Shown piece by piece: positions 17,219 to 25,910 of a stretch of DNA of 64,000 nucleotides. The stretch is from Nostoc sp. CMAA1605 (GTDB lineage: Bacteria > Cyanobacteriota > Cyanobacteriia > Cyanobacteriales > Nostocaceae): NCBI RefSeq assembly GCF_021596505.1, contig NZ_PJIZ01000004.1, positions 62,001 through 126,000 on the forward strand, in the 5' to 3' direction. Both the position numbers and the translations under genes were made by a program. The notes beneath the pieces were generated by a model that saw nothing but the letters and a program-made list of their open reading frames with translations, was not told where the DNA came from and did no database searches. The number at the start of each line of letters is the position of its first letter. Positions within the stretch are counted from its first letter, which is position 1.

Positions 17219-17780
17219 ATTTACCTTAGACTCTGAGACTACAAGTGTTAAAGTATTGTCTAAACATTTTAATCTTGACTATACTTAAGTATTTAGGTTT
17301 CCCGACAATCTCATTTTCCTAAAAAAGCCTTCTTTTCCGGAAGAATATTTTGACTAGGTTGTTGAATTTTTAATGAAGCACAATGGAATCTATGGATTTG
17401 ATTGACGTTTTAAATTATCTGCTGGAGTAGGTAACAATGAAATAGGAACGGAGATAAATCATTTTAGAAGCTAGTTTTGTCAAGTATTCAAGAGCAAATA
17501 TTATATGATTTCTAGTTTTGGTTAATGTAGCAAAAACAACTTATATTCTCCTAATTAATCAAAGCTATTAGTGTTTAAATGACAGCTAATATTATGTCAA
17601 CCAAGATGTAATTACTTGAGCAATTTATATTTTTAATTAGTTACTTGTAAACCCATCTAAAGTTATACATTTGAATAATTCAGGACAATAAATATACAGC
17701 AAATTTTTATCCCTAATATGTGATTTTTGTCAAAAAACACACAATAAGAGATTGATGATTTGTTCCCTATTGCCTATTCT
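17219..17780. other. 562-bp AT-rich intergenic region without visible gene
   Basis: It separates the leftward export protein gene from the leftward ABC ATPase gene upstream of it. I see no ORF, RNA gene or strong hairpin; only the export gene promoter is expected here. Confidence 0.6.
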
Positions 17781-18764
17781 CTATTCCCTATGCTCTGATT
17801 TTTGACTAATTTGTTGTATAAAAAAGTCTTCTAAAGATTGGCGAGATAGATTAAGTGTAATAATTCTGCCATCCATCAAGCGCAAACTAGAGAGAAAATC
17901 ATAGTAATCACCTTGTAGGACACCATGCCAAGAACCGTCAGGTTCAAAAACTATACTAGGTAGCCATTTTTTGAGAATTGCCCAATCGCCACCCTCACCT
18001 TTGACATGATATGTTTCATCTTGTCCTAAGAGTTCCCCTAGAGAACCGACACAGACTAATTCACCTTGGGACAAAATGGCGATGCGATCGCAAATCTGTT
18101 CCACTTCACTCAGAATATGACTATTAAAGAATATCGTCTTACCTGCGGCTTTGAGCGACAAAATAATTTCCCGCATCCGGTAACGTCCTAAAGGATCTAA
18201 TCCTGACATCGGCTCATCTAGAAAGATTAATTCTGGATCATTAATCAAAGCCTGCGCCATCCCCACCCGTTGTAACATCCCTTTAGAGTAGCGACGCATC
18301 TGTTTTTTGCGTGCATCGGTTTGAGATAAACCCACTAAATCCAGTAGTTCGGGAATGCGTTGACGTTGCACACTCACAGGGATCTCAAATAAGCCGGCGG
18401 CTAACTCTAAAAACTCCCAGCCTGTAAGATACTCATACAAATAAGGGTTTTCGCTTAAATAGCCGATATGTTGTTTAACTTGGCGATCGCCTAAAGGTTG
18501 ACCCAACAGTAAACCTCTACCACCACTAGGGCGAATAATTCCCAGTAACAGTTTTAACAGGGTAGTTTTCCCTGCCCCATTCGGCCCCAATAAACCAAAA
18601 GTTTCACCCTGATAAACAGTCAAAGAACAGCCTTTGAGGGAGACAACCTGTTGATTCATCCAAAAGCCTGTACGATATATCTTTCTTAAACCGGAAGTGA
18701 TAACTACTGGCGGAACATCTTCAGTAGTCAATTGAGCATCAGCAGTGTCTTTAACAGATTTCAT
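17781..18764 (-). CDS. ABC transporter ATP-binding protein (CcmA type)
   Basis: A 327-residue ATPase subunit. Walker A is GPNGAGKTT (60-68), signature region RYSKGMLQRVGMAQAL, Walker B LIFLDEPMSGLDP, with the switch His in FNSHILSEVEQICD. A short N-terminal extension and a C-terminal ~90-residue domain of unknown role match ABC-2 type exporter ATPases. The signature Ser-Lys-Gly (YSKGM) replaces the common SGG, which is normal for this subfamily. No permease gene is adjacent, so the substrate cannot be told. Confidence 0.92.
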   Translation of the reverse strand: MKSVKDTADAQLTTEDVPPVVITSGLRKIYRTGFWMNQQVVSLKGCSLTVYQGETFGLLGPNGAGKTTLLKLLLGIIRPSGGRGLLLGQPLGDRQVKQHIGYLSENPYLYEYLTGWEFLELAAGLFEIPVSVQRQRIPELLDLVGLSQTDARKKQMRRYSKGMLQRVGMAQALINDPELIFLDEPMSGLDPLGRYRMREIILSLKAAGKTIFFNSHILSEVEQICDRIAILSQGELVCVGSLGELLGQDETYHVKGEGGDWAILKKWLPSIVFEPDGSWHGVLQGDYYDFLSSLRLMDGRIITLNLSRQSLEDFFIQQISQKSEHRE

Positions 18765-18836
18765 CTCAGTTGAATTAACACAGCGTTGGTAACAAGTTAC
18801 TCAATAGGATAACTGCGATTGGCTCCAAGTGGTCAA

Positions 18837-19030
18837 TAGTCAATGGTCAATAGTCATTAGAAAACAGGGAACAGGGAACAGGGAACAGGGAACAGTTTTT
18901 CTCATCTCCTACCTTGTCTACCTTGTCTACCTTGTCTACCTTGTCTACCTTGTCTACCTTGTCTACCTTGTCTACCTTGTCTCCCAATCCCCAGTCCCCA
19001 ATCCCCAGTCCCCAATCCCCAATCCCCAAT
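18837..19030. repeat. Compound tandem repeats, including eight 9-bp TACCTTGTC units
   Basis: AATAGTC-type units (18837-18860) and GGGAACA units (18867-18895) lead into eight perfect TACCTTGTC nonamers at 18910-18981, then CCCAATC/CCCAGTC heptamers up to the stop of the BASS gene. The 9-bp array is open as a (VYL)n frame, a chance product of period 9. Copy number probably varies between strains. Confidence 0.85.
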
Positions 19031-19927
19031 CTAAACCTTACTCTCCAGGGGTTTTCGCACTGGCGCGATCGCAGCTAGTTTTCTGCCGTAAACAATTGCC
19101 ATAAACCCTGTAACGTTCATGAATAAACTGTAAACTGCTGCTGGGACTGCCATGTCGGGATTTTTGAGTAGTCCGGCGGTAATTGCTAGGGCAAGTGTGC
19201 CATTTTGCAGGCCGACTTCAATCGCAATGCAGATTTGTTGTGCAGGATTTAATTTTGAGAGTTTACTAGTATAAAATCCTGCTGCCATTGCCAGGGTATT
19301 TAAGAGAACAACACCGACTCCGACTTGCACAATGAAGCCAGGAAGACGATTCCACTCACGAATTACCAACAGGAGAATAATTGTAGCAAGTAAGGCGATC
19401 GCTAATTTACTGGTGACTTTTTCTAAACGCAGAGCCAGTGCTGGGAAAATTTGTTTTAAAGTCATTCCCAAGACTACGGGTAAAATTGTCACCAGAAAAA
19501 TTTGCGTGATGGTTGAGACAATGGGAAGCGCGATCGCGGCTGTTTGTCCCATGAAGTGCTGTAAGGCTAGGTTAGCCAAAACGGGAATTGTAAATACTGT
19601 AATTACACTACTAGCTGCTGTCAGCGTGACGGAAAGAGCAACATCACCCTTAGCCAAATATGTAATGACGTTTGAGGAGGGGCCACCAGGACAGATTGCG
19701 ACGATAATTAGTCCGACTGCGATCGCAGGTTGCATGGGGATCACTTTCGCAATCACAAAGCCAATCGCAGGTAAGAACACTAACTGACTAATTAAGCCAA
19801 TTGACACAGCCTTGGGATATTTCCTGATCCGTTGAAAATCTTCCGGTACAAGAGATAAACCCATTCCCAACATCATCATAGCCAAGGCTATAGGTAAGAT
19901 AACCGCAGTAAAAACGTTTGCTTCCAT
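19031..19927 (-). CDS. Bile acid:sodium symporter family (BASS) transporter
   Basis: A 298-residue integral membrane protein with eight to ten hydrophobic segments. Typical SBF-family motifs are MLGMGLSLVPEDF near the N-terminus and the conserved CPGGPSSNVITYLAKGDVALS segment (about 80-101), the crossover region that binds sodium and substrate. Cyanobacterial members carry organic anions such as pyruvate or pantothenate in some cases; the substrate here is unknown. The gene stands alone, downstream of hisB. Confidence 0.88.
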   Translation of the reverse strand: MEANVFTAVILPIALAMMMLGMGLSLVPEDFQRIRKYPKAVSIGLISQLVFLPAIGFVIAKVIPMQPAIAVGLIIVAICPGGPSSNVITYLAKGDVALSVTLTAASSVITVFTIPVLANLALQHFMGQTAAIALPIVSTITQIFLVTILPVVLGMTLKQIFPALALRLEKVTSKLAIALLATIILLLVIREWNRLPGFIVQVGVGVVLLNTLAMAAGFYTSKLSKLNPAQQICIAIEVGLQNGTLALAITAGLLKNPDMAVPAAVYSLFMNVTGFMAIVYGRKLAAIAPVRKPLESKV

Positions 19928-20176
19928 ATTAAAAAATTTTGGATTTTGGATTTTGGATTTTGGATTAAAAGCCTAGAGTCGTAAACTATTCCAGAATCTT
20001 GAAAAAAGACTAACTTTAGTTTTCAACTGAAGAATAATTGAAAATTACTTTAGTCAAAGCTAAAGTTTTAGGTTCAATTTATAAATAAAACATATAGGGG
20101 TGCAAAAATTTACACCCCAAAATTTGATTTTCTCTATTTGATTTATTCACATCATCAAAAACCTGATGAATTAGCC

Positions 20177-20806
20177 TCAAAGCACACCTTTAGAACTAGG
20201 AATAGTCCCAGCACGACGGGGATCAACTTCCACAGCGATGCGTACTGCTCTAGCAAAGGCTTTAAATGTCGCTTCAATGATGTGATGAGAATTAATACCA
20301 TCTAACTGACGGATGTGTAGCGTCATTTGACTGTGGTTGACTAAGGCCACAAAAAATTCTCGCACCAATTGGGTGTCGTAAGTCCCCACCCGTTCGGTAG
20401 GTATGGTTAAACCATAGCTGAGGTGAGGACGACCAGAAAAATCTAGTGCTACTTGGACTAACGCTTCATCTAAAGGAGCTAAAAAATTACCAAAGCGGAC
20501 AATACCTTTTCTATCACCCAAAGCTTTATGTAAAGCCTGACCCAAAGTAATACCCACATCTTCGTTAGTGTGGTGGTCATCAATTTCCCAGTCTCCTGTA
20601 GCTTTCACCTCCAAATCAATTAAGCCGTGGGAAGCAATTTGATGCAGCATATGATCCAAAAACGGAATACCCGTTTCGACTTTGCAAATACCACTACCAT
20701 CTAAGTTGATGCTCACTTGTACATCAGTTTCACCAGTGGTGCGATGCACGGAAGCAATGCGAGGAATTGAAGAGAAATTAACTTGGGGATAATCGCTGAT
20801 TTGCAT
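20177..20806 (-). CDS. hisB: Imidazoleglycerol-phosphate dehydratase
   Basis: HisB dehydrates imidazoleglycerol phosphate to imidazole acetol phosphate in histidine synthesis. The 209-residue single-domain form has the two metal-binding repeats: [13 protein letters not shown] and [11 protein letters not shown] in the first half, [18 protein letters not shown] in the second, and [13 protein letters not shown] at the end. No histidinol phosphatase domain is fused, as expected outside enterics. The gene runs with fabI upstream. Confidence 0.96.
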   Translation of the reverse strand: MQISDYPQVNFSSIPRIASVHRTTGETDVQVSINLDGSGICKVETGIPFLDHMLHQIASHGLIDLEVKATGDWEIDDHHTNEDVGITLGQALHKALGDRKGIVRFGNFLAPLDEALVQVALDFSGRPHLSYGLTIPTERVGTYDTQLVREFFVALVNHSQMTLHIRQLDGINSHHIIEATFKAFARAVRIAVEVDPRRAGTIPSSKGVL

Positions 20807-20813
20807 AGAGATT

Positions 20814-20847
20814 AGGGACTGGGGATTGGGGATTGGGGATTGGGGAT
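20814..20847. repeat. GGGGATT heptamer block upstream of hisB
   Basis: Four GGGGATT/GGGGACT units just ahead of the hisB start on the minus strand. They sit where the 5' untranslated region would be. Confidence 0.75.
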
Positions 20848-20913
20848 GTAAAAAATAAAAGTTAAGAACAGTTATCAGTTATTAAGTAGAACGGTGTAAA
20901 TAATTCAAGGTTT

Positions 20914-20959
20914 GTAGTGAGGACTTTAGTCCTCTGATAAGGACTGAAGTCCTTACTAC
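20914..20959. repeat. 46-bp palindromic interspersed repeat, copy 2
   Basis: Same ends as the copy at 11068-11113 (GTAGTGAGGACTTTAGTCCT and AGGACTGAAGTCCTTACTAC). The central spacer differs by a few bases. It lies in the hisB-fabI gap. Confidence 0.75.
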
Positions 20960-21106
20960 GAACTAGATTCCAATCTTTTTACATTACTTCACATAGTTTG
21001 GTTTTTTCAAGTCGTTCTACTTAGTCACTCTATCAACGTTAACTGGTCACTGTTAAAAGATTCTTTTATTTTTTTTTGCCTTTTGCCTTTTGCCTTTTGA
21101 CTTTTT

Positions 21107-21883
21107 TTACATTCCCATAATTTCATATCCTGAATCAACGTAAATCACTTGTCCGGTGATCCCACTAGACAAGTCACTAGCCAAGAAAGCTGCTGTGTTA
21201 CCGACTTCAGTTTGGGTAACGGTGCGACGTAGGGGAGCAACTGCTTCTACATGGTGAATCATATCTAAAATTCCACCCACAGCACTAGAGGCTAAAGTGC
21301 GAATAGGCCCGGCAGAAATGGCATTGACGCGAATATTTTGGGGGCCGAGTTCTGATGCTAAATACCGGACACTGGCTTCTAATCCAGCCTTAGCCACACC
21401 CATAACGTTGTAATTGGGAATTGCTCTCACACCACCCAAATAGGTCAGAGTAATAATACTTCCTCCTTCCGTCATTAATGGTTTAGCTGCGCCGCTTAAC
21501 TGTACTAGTGAATAGGTACTAATTTCTAAAGCTGTAGCGAAGCCACCACGAGAAGTTTGACTAAAATCTCCACTTAAATCGTCTTTGTTAGCAAAAGCTA
21601 AACAATGAATCAAAATATCTAGTCTGCCCCACTTATCGCGAATGGTATCAAAGGTAGATTGAATCTGTTCGTCATTTTGGACATTACAGGGAAGGAATAA
21701 GCTGGGGTTGAGAGGTTCTACTAGTTCAGCAACTTTCTTCTCCATTTTGCCCTTGTCATCCGGTAGATAGGTAATGCCAAGATTTGCACCTGCGGCGTGT
21801 AGTTGTTGGGCGATTCCCCAAGCAATGGAGCGATTATTGGCAATACCTGTAACTAGAGCATTTTTTCCATTCAGATTCAGCAT
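21107..21883 (-). CDS. fabI: Enoyl-[acyl-carrier-protein] reductase (NADH), FabI
   Basis: FabI catalyses the last reduction of each fatty-acid elongation round. The 258-residue short-chain dehydrogenase-like protein has the divergent cofactor motif TGIANNRSIAWGIA (13-26), LPCNVQ (about 63-68), IHCLAFA, and the active-site pair Y-x6-K in NYNVMGVAKAGLEASVRYLA. The C-terminus GQVIYVDSGYEIMGM is typical. Gene order fabI-hisB is common in these cyanobacteria. Confidence 0.96.
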   Translation of the reverse strand: MLNLNGKNALVTGIANNRSIAWGIAQQLHAAGANLGITYLPDDKGKMEKKVAELVEPLNPSLFLPCNVQNDEQIQSTFDTIRDKWGRLDILIHCLAFANKDDLSGDFSQTSRGGFATALEISTYSLVQLSGAAKPLMTEGGSIITLTYLGGVRAIPNYNVMGVAKAGLEASVRYLASELGPQNIRVNAISAGPIRTLASSAVGGILDMIHHVEAVAPLRRTVTQTEVGNTAAFLASDLSSGITGQVIYVDSGYEIMGM

Positions 21884-22411
21884 AGAAACCTTGGATGTGA
21901 TCGGTTGATGAAATTGGGGACTGGTGAGTCAGCGCGGTCTTGGGGGTTTCCCCCATGAGCGACTGACGAACCCCGAAGGGGGGATTGGGGATTGGGGACT
22001 GGGTATGATTTTTGATTATCCTTTTCCCTTAACTTTCCGTCTCCTGTCTTCATGAGCATACTAGAATCTGGGGCGTGTTGGTCTTGTTTTTATACAGGAT
22101 GGGCAAAAATGATGATTAGGAATGATGATTTTGAGGTTTAAAATACATATTATTCCTTAAGATATTTTCAAGATTACTTAAGTTTTTAGTTGAAAAACCT
22201 GATAGTTCTATTAAGCAGAAGTATCTATCAAGAATTGCTAGCTAAAAAATGCAAAAATTAGGTATCATTATAAACAAATAGCTATAAAGTTATGGGTTGG
22301 AGTATAGGAAAGTACAGTTGGGTTAACGGTGCTTTATTGAATATTCAGGTGTATTCTTAGGTAATTAGTTTTTACTTTTTTGTTATTCCGGCATTGGGTA
22401 GGGGAAGGGAG
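21884..22411. promoter_or_regulatory. fabI/ntcA divergent promoter region
   Basis: This 528-bp region separates leftward fabI from rightward ntcA. GGGGATT repeats lie at about 21975-22008 and the remainder is AT-rich. An NtcA consensus box is found at 22302-22315. No gene is credible here. Confidence 0.65.
22302..22315. promoter_or_regulatory. NtcA-binding box (GTA-N8-TAC) upstream of ntcA
   Basis: GTA TAGGAAAG TAC matches the NtcA consensus exactly and lies about 97 bp ahead of the ntcA start. Autoregulation of ntcA is established in related cyanobacteria, so a positive feedback site is likely. I do not see a perfect TAN3T hexamer at the usual spacing. Confidence 0.55.
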
Positions 22412-23083
22412 ATGATCGTGACACAAGATAAGGCCCTAGCAAATGTTTTTCGTCAAATGGCAACTGGAGCTTTTCCGCCAGTTGTCGAAACGTTTGAACG
22501 CAATAAAACGATCTTTTTTCCTGGCGATCCTGCCGAGCGAGTCTATTTCCTTTTGAAAGGCGCAGTGAAGCTTTCCAGGGTGTATGAGGCAGGAGAAGAA
22601 ATTACAGTTGCACTACTGCGGGAAAATAGCGTTTTTGGAGTGCTGTCTTTATTGACAGGGAATAAATCTGATCGGTTTTACCATGCGGTGGCATTTACTC
22701 CTGTAGAATTGCTCTCTGCACCCATTGAACAAGTAGAGCAAGCACTCAAAGAGAATCCAGAATTATCAATGCTAATGCTGCGGGGTTTGTCTTCGCGAAT
22801 TTTGCAAACAGAAATGATGATTGAAACCTTAGCTCACCGAGATATGGGTTCAAGGTTGATTAGTTTTCTGTTAATTCTCTGTCGCGATTTCGGGATTCCT
22901 TGTGCTGATGGCATCACGATTGATTTAAAACTATCTCACCAAGCGATCGCAGAGGCCATTGGTTCAACTCGCGTCACCGTGACTAGATTACTAGGGGATC
23001 TACGTGAGAAAAAGATGATTTCCATTCACAAAAAGAAGATTACTGTGCATAAACCCGTGACTCTCAGCCGACAGTTCACATAA
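22412..23083 (+). CDS. ntcA: Global nitrogen regulator NtcA
   Basis: NtcA is the CRP-family activator that senses 2-oxoglutarate and switches on nitrogen assimilation and heterocyst differentiation. From ATG 22412, preceded by a GGGGAAGGGAG ribosome site, it is 223 residues, exactly the family length; an ORF start six codons upstream is rejected. The cyclic-nucleotide-like beta-roll (about 25-120) includes [20 protein letters not shown]; the dimer helix is about 118-145. The DNA-binding helix-turn-helix is [20 protein letters not shown] (175-194). The gene probably activates its own promoter and the NtcA boxes near hupS and gdhA in this window. Confidence 0.97.
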   Translation: MIVTQDKALANVFRQMATGAFPPVVETFERNKTIFFPGDPAERVYFLLKGAVKLSRVYEAGEEITVALLRENSVFGVLSLLTGNKSDRFYHAVAFTPVELLSAPIEQVEQALKENPELSMLMLRGLSSRILQTEMMIETLAHRDMGSRLISFLLILCRDFGIPCADGITIDLKLSHQAIAEAIGSTRVTVTRLLGDLREKKMISIHKKKITVHKPVTLSRQFT

Positions 23084-23387
23084 CATCAAGGGGATTGGGG
23101 GGGAGATAGTCTTGTGCTATATTGCTCTATATCACACCTGTAGTTGGCAGTGAATCTCAGATATTGAGCAACTTTAGCCATTGCCGACTTCCCCATCCTC
23201 CACACACAAATGACCGCACCCCTATGGGTCTACAGCCCATAAATTTATCCTGAAGGAAAATAATTAGACAATCTCAACAGTCTGTGAATACTGCTGGAGA
23301 TAGATGATTAATCGTGAGAGTTTCATAGCTATGGGGAGTGTCAATGAAAGAAGTGGGCTGTATCTGGAAACATTTCGGTAGCTGAAG
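23084..23387. other. 304-bp intergenic region, no gene seen
   Basis: Downstream of ntcA. Apart from a short GGGGG tract and an imperfect GGGTCTACAGCCC palindrome near 23225, nothing stands out. Confidence 0.5.
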
Positions 23388-24800
23388 ATGACCACCGGGT
23401 ACATCCTGATTGCAGCAATTTTAATTTTGGGAGGCGTAATTGCCACCGTTGGTGATCGCATCGGCACCAGGGTTGGCAAAGCACGCCTCTCTCTATTTAA
23501 GCTGCGTCCCAAAAACACGGCTGTACTAGTAACGATTTTCAGTGGTGTGTTGACGGCAGCCACTACTCTCGCCATTCTATTTTTAGTTGATGATGGTTTA
23601 CGAAAGGGAGTTTTTGAGCTAGAAGATATCCTCAAAGACCTTAGACAAAAACGAGAACAACTCAAAGTCACAGAAGAACAGAAAACTCAAGCAGAAGTAC
23701 AACGAAACCAAGCCAATCAAGCGTTAGAAGTTACCAAAAAAGAGAAATTCACAGCGCAGCAAGATTTGGCACAAACCCAAACAAAACTCCAGCGCACCCA
23801 AAACGAACTGAAAAACCTGTACTCCCAAAGAAAAGGTTTACAAACAGTCGTCACTCAACTAGAAACAGAACGCAGACGCTTAATTGCCCAAATTGCTGAA
23901 CGTCAAACAGCCATAGAAGAACGCGATCGCGAATTGAGTAACCGCAAACAAGCCATAGAAGAACGCGATCGCGAACTGAGTAATCGTCTACAAGCCATTA
24001 AACAACGCGATATCAAGATTGATCAACTAGATAAACTCATTCAAAAACGCAACTTAGAAATTGCCCAAAGAGAACAAGTAATTGCTAAACGTGAATCTTT
24101 ACTGAAAGAATTAGAAAAACAACAGGATTATCTAGAACAAGAAGTGGCGAGACTGGAGAAGTATTACCAGTCATATCGTGACTTGCGCCTGGGTAAATTG
24201 GCCTTAGTGCGGGGTCAAGTGTTGGCGGCGGCGGTAGTGCGTATCAGTCGAGAAGTTACACCCCAGCAATTAGTTTCGCAACTGCTCCAAGAAGCCAACC
24301 GCAATGCTAGCATCGAACTAGCCGAACCTGGAACTCCCGCCAATACACAATTATTGCGCGTGACTCCCGACAGGATAGAACCACTGATCAAGCAAATTAG
24401 TGATGGACGAGAATATGTAGTCAGAATTTTCTCTGCTGGTAATTATGTCAGGGGAGAAAAGCAAATAGAATTTTTCGCTGATGCCGCTAGAAATGTTTTA
24501 GTATTTTCTGAAGGTGAGGTACTGGCGACAACCACAGCCGACCTAAAAAACATGACCTCTTATGAGTTAAGGCAACGATTAGATTTATTAATTTCAGCAT
24601 CCCAATTTCGTGCCAGGAATGCGGGAATTGTCGAAAGCGTACAAATCGATGGGACTTTTATCCGTTTTGTTTCTCTATTAAGACAATTAGAACAACCAAT
24701 AGAAATTAAAGCCGTAGCAGCAGAAAATACTTATACATCTGGGCCATTGAGAGTAAAATTAATAGCAATTCAAAATGGCAAAGTGGTTTTAAGCACTTAA
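23388..24800 (+). CDS. DUF3084 coiled-coil membrane protein
   Basis: A 470-residue protein with two N-terminal hydrophobic segments (about 3-23 and 49-68) around a basic loop (GTRVGKARLSLFKLRPKN), then a long coiled coil (about 80-260) rich in Gln, Glu, Arg and Lys. The coil includes a twice-repeated AIEERDRELSNR unit. A globular C-terminal domain (about 270-470) matches the cyanobacterial DUF3084 family. Function is unknown; topology suggests a membrane-anchored tether facing the cytoplasm. Followed 51 nt later by a RuvX-like gene across a GGGGACT repeat. Confidence 0.85.
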   Translation: MTTGYILIAAILILGGVIATVGDRIGTRVGKARLSLFKLRPKNTAVLVTIFSGVLTAATTLAILFLVDDGLRKGVFELEDILKDLRQKREQLKVTEEQKTQAEVQRNQANQALEVTKKEKFTAQQDLAQTQTKLQRTQNELKNLYSQRKGLQTVVTQLETERRRLIAQIAERQTAIEERDRELSNRKQAIEERDRELSNRLQAIKQRDIKIDQLDKLIQKRNLEIAQREQVIAKRESLLKELEKQQDYLEQEVARLEKYYQSYRDLRLGKLALVRGQVLAAAVVRISREVTPQQLVSQLLQEANRNASIELAEPGTPANTQLLRVTPDRIEPLIKQISDGREYVVRIFSAGNYVRGEKQIEFFADAARNVLVFSEGEVLATTTADLKNMTSYELRQRLDLLISASQFRARNAGIVESVQIDGTFIRFVSLLRQLEQPIEIKAVAAENTYTSGPLRVKLIAIQNGKVVLST

Positions 24801-24851
24801 AAGGGAACTGGGGATTGGGTATTAGGGACTGGGGACTGGGGAATAAAGTTT

Positions 24852-25286
24852 ATGTTTTCTAATGAGTTTTCGCCAACACAACCAGTAATTTTAGGTTTTG
24901 ACCCTGGTAAAGATAAATGTGGTGTAGCCATCATGGGATTAGACAGGCAATTGCATTATCATCAGGTCGTACCTTCCCCAGAAGCGATCGCTACTATTAA
25001 TATACTCAGACAAAGATTCCCTGTTTCCTTATTGGTTATGGGCAATCAAACCACAGCCAAACGCTGGAAACAGCAGTTACAACAAGAATTAGTCGAAGCT
25101 GTCAATATTGTTTTGGTAGATGAGCGTTATTCTACCTTAGAAGCACGCGATCGCTATTGGCAGATGTACCCACCCCAAGGACTCACAAAACTTATCCCAG
25201 AAGGAATGCGCCAACCACCACGCCCCATAGATGACATAGTTGCGATTCTGTTAATTGAACGATATTTAAGCCGACTGACCGAATAA
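24852..25286 (+). CDS. RuvX/YqgF-like RNase H-fold protein (pre-16S rRNA nuclease or resolvase family)
   Basis: A 144-residue protein with RNase H-like fold motifs: GFDPGKDKCGVAIM (15-28) with the first catalytic Asp17, LVMGNQT, VDERYSTLEARDRYW with acidic residues, and the last Asp pair in PIDDIVAILLIERYL. YqgF-family proteins trim 16S rRNA 5' ends; some were first annotated as Holliday junction resolvases. This cyanobacterial branch is divergent, so the assignment is at family level only. It lies downstream of the DUF3084 gene. Confidence 0.78.
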   Translation: MFSNEFSPTQPVILGFDPGKDKCGVAIMGLDRQLHYHQVVPSPEAIATINILRQRFPVSLLVMGNQTTAKRWKQQLQQELVEAVNIVLVDERYSTLEARDRYWQMYPPQGLTKLIPEGMRQPPRPIDDIVAILLIERYLSRLTE

Positions 25287-25445
25287 AAAGGCAAAAGGTA
25301 AAAGGTAAAAGGCAAAAGGTAAAAAAAGAATCCTTATTTGTTCGATTTGCGTCTATTGTCTGTCTCTATCTGTTCCCAGTCCCCAGCGAAGCACTGAGCT
25401 TGTCGAAGTGTCCCCAGTCCCCAATCCCCAATCCCCAGTCCCCAA
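25287..25445. repeat. AAAAGGT, ACTTCGACAAGCTCAGT and GGGGACT repeats
   Basis: AAAAGGC/AAAAGGT heptamers (25288-25325) are followed by CCCCAGT/CCCAATC heptamers (25377-25445). These flank one copy of the 17-bp dispersed element (reverse complement) at 25393-25409. The block fills the gap between two convergent genes. Confidence 0.8.
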
Positions 25446-25709
25446 TCACAATTGCGCGCGAATCGTAAACGCGTAATCCCCTCCTGGTTCTAATTGATAA
25501 TCTTGCTGTTCCAAAAATCGTCCTAGAGGTTCTTTGATTAAAGCACGACCCTGGGAAGGTTTAACGGAAAGTTCTCCCAGACGAAAATTCCATTGAAAAT
25601 GCCACTCAAAATCACCTGCACTCACTTCACCTTCTAGGAAGCCGTGTTGCCAGGATTGGCGAGTGATTTTGACGTGGGCGGTTGTTTCGGGCAAACGTTT
25701 AGCACTCAC
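25446..25709 (-). CDS. DUF3146 family protein
   Basis: An 87-residue protein starting at GTG 25709 (MSAKRLPETTAHVKITRQSW). It is rich in aromatic residues (WQHGFLEGEV, FEWHFQWNF) and predicted to be mostly beta strand. It resembles the small cyanobacteria-specific DUF3146 family; function unknown. No close operon partner; pnp lies upstream and transcribes in the same direction, ending 200 bp before it. Confidence 0.72.
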   Translation of the reverse strand: MSAKRLPETTAHVKITRQSWQHGFLEGEVSAGDFEWHFQWNFRLGELSVKPSQGRALIKEPLGRFLEQQDYQLEPGGDYAFTIRAQL

Positions 25710-25876
25710 AATGCTTGGTGTTAAGTATGGAACAAAAGCTAACCATTGCAGCTATCTTTTATTTACCAAACTTCGTCGCGATCGACAAACTCACAATCTG
25801 AGGATTTTGGTGAGAATGTCGCTTTATTTAAAAGTAATCAAAAACTTGGCGGCGATGCCTACCGAAAAGGCATCGC

Positions 25877-25901
25877 GGATTTTAGATATTATCTAAAATC
25901 C
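25877..25901. terminator. Palindrome downstream of pnp
   Basis: GGATTTTAGATA at 25877-25888 is perfectly complementary to 25890-25901. A second smaller hairpin (GATGCC/GGCATC around 25854-25875) adjoins. It lies 10 bp beyond the pnp stop codon and is the best terminator candidate, though it lacks a T-run on the minus strand. Confidence 0.5.
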
Positions 25902-25910
25902 CCATCGATT

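Noticed and set aside
18829..19104. ORFs on both strands with (VYL)n or (KVD)n repeats
   Set aside because: Produced by the 9-bp tandem array; a period divisible by three keeps all frames open.
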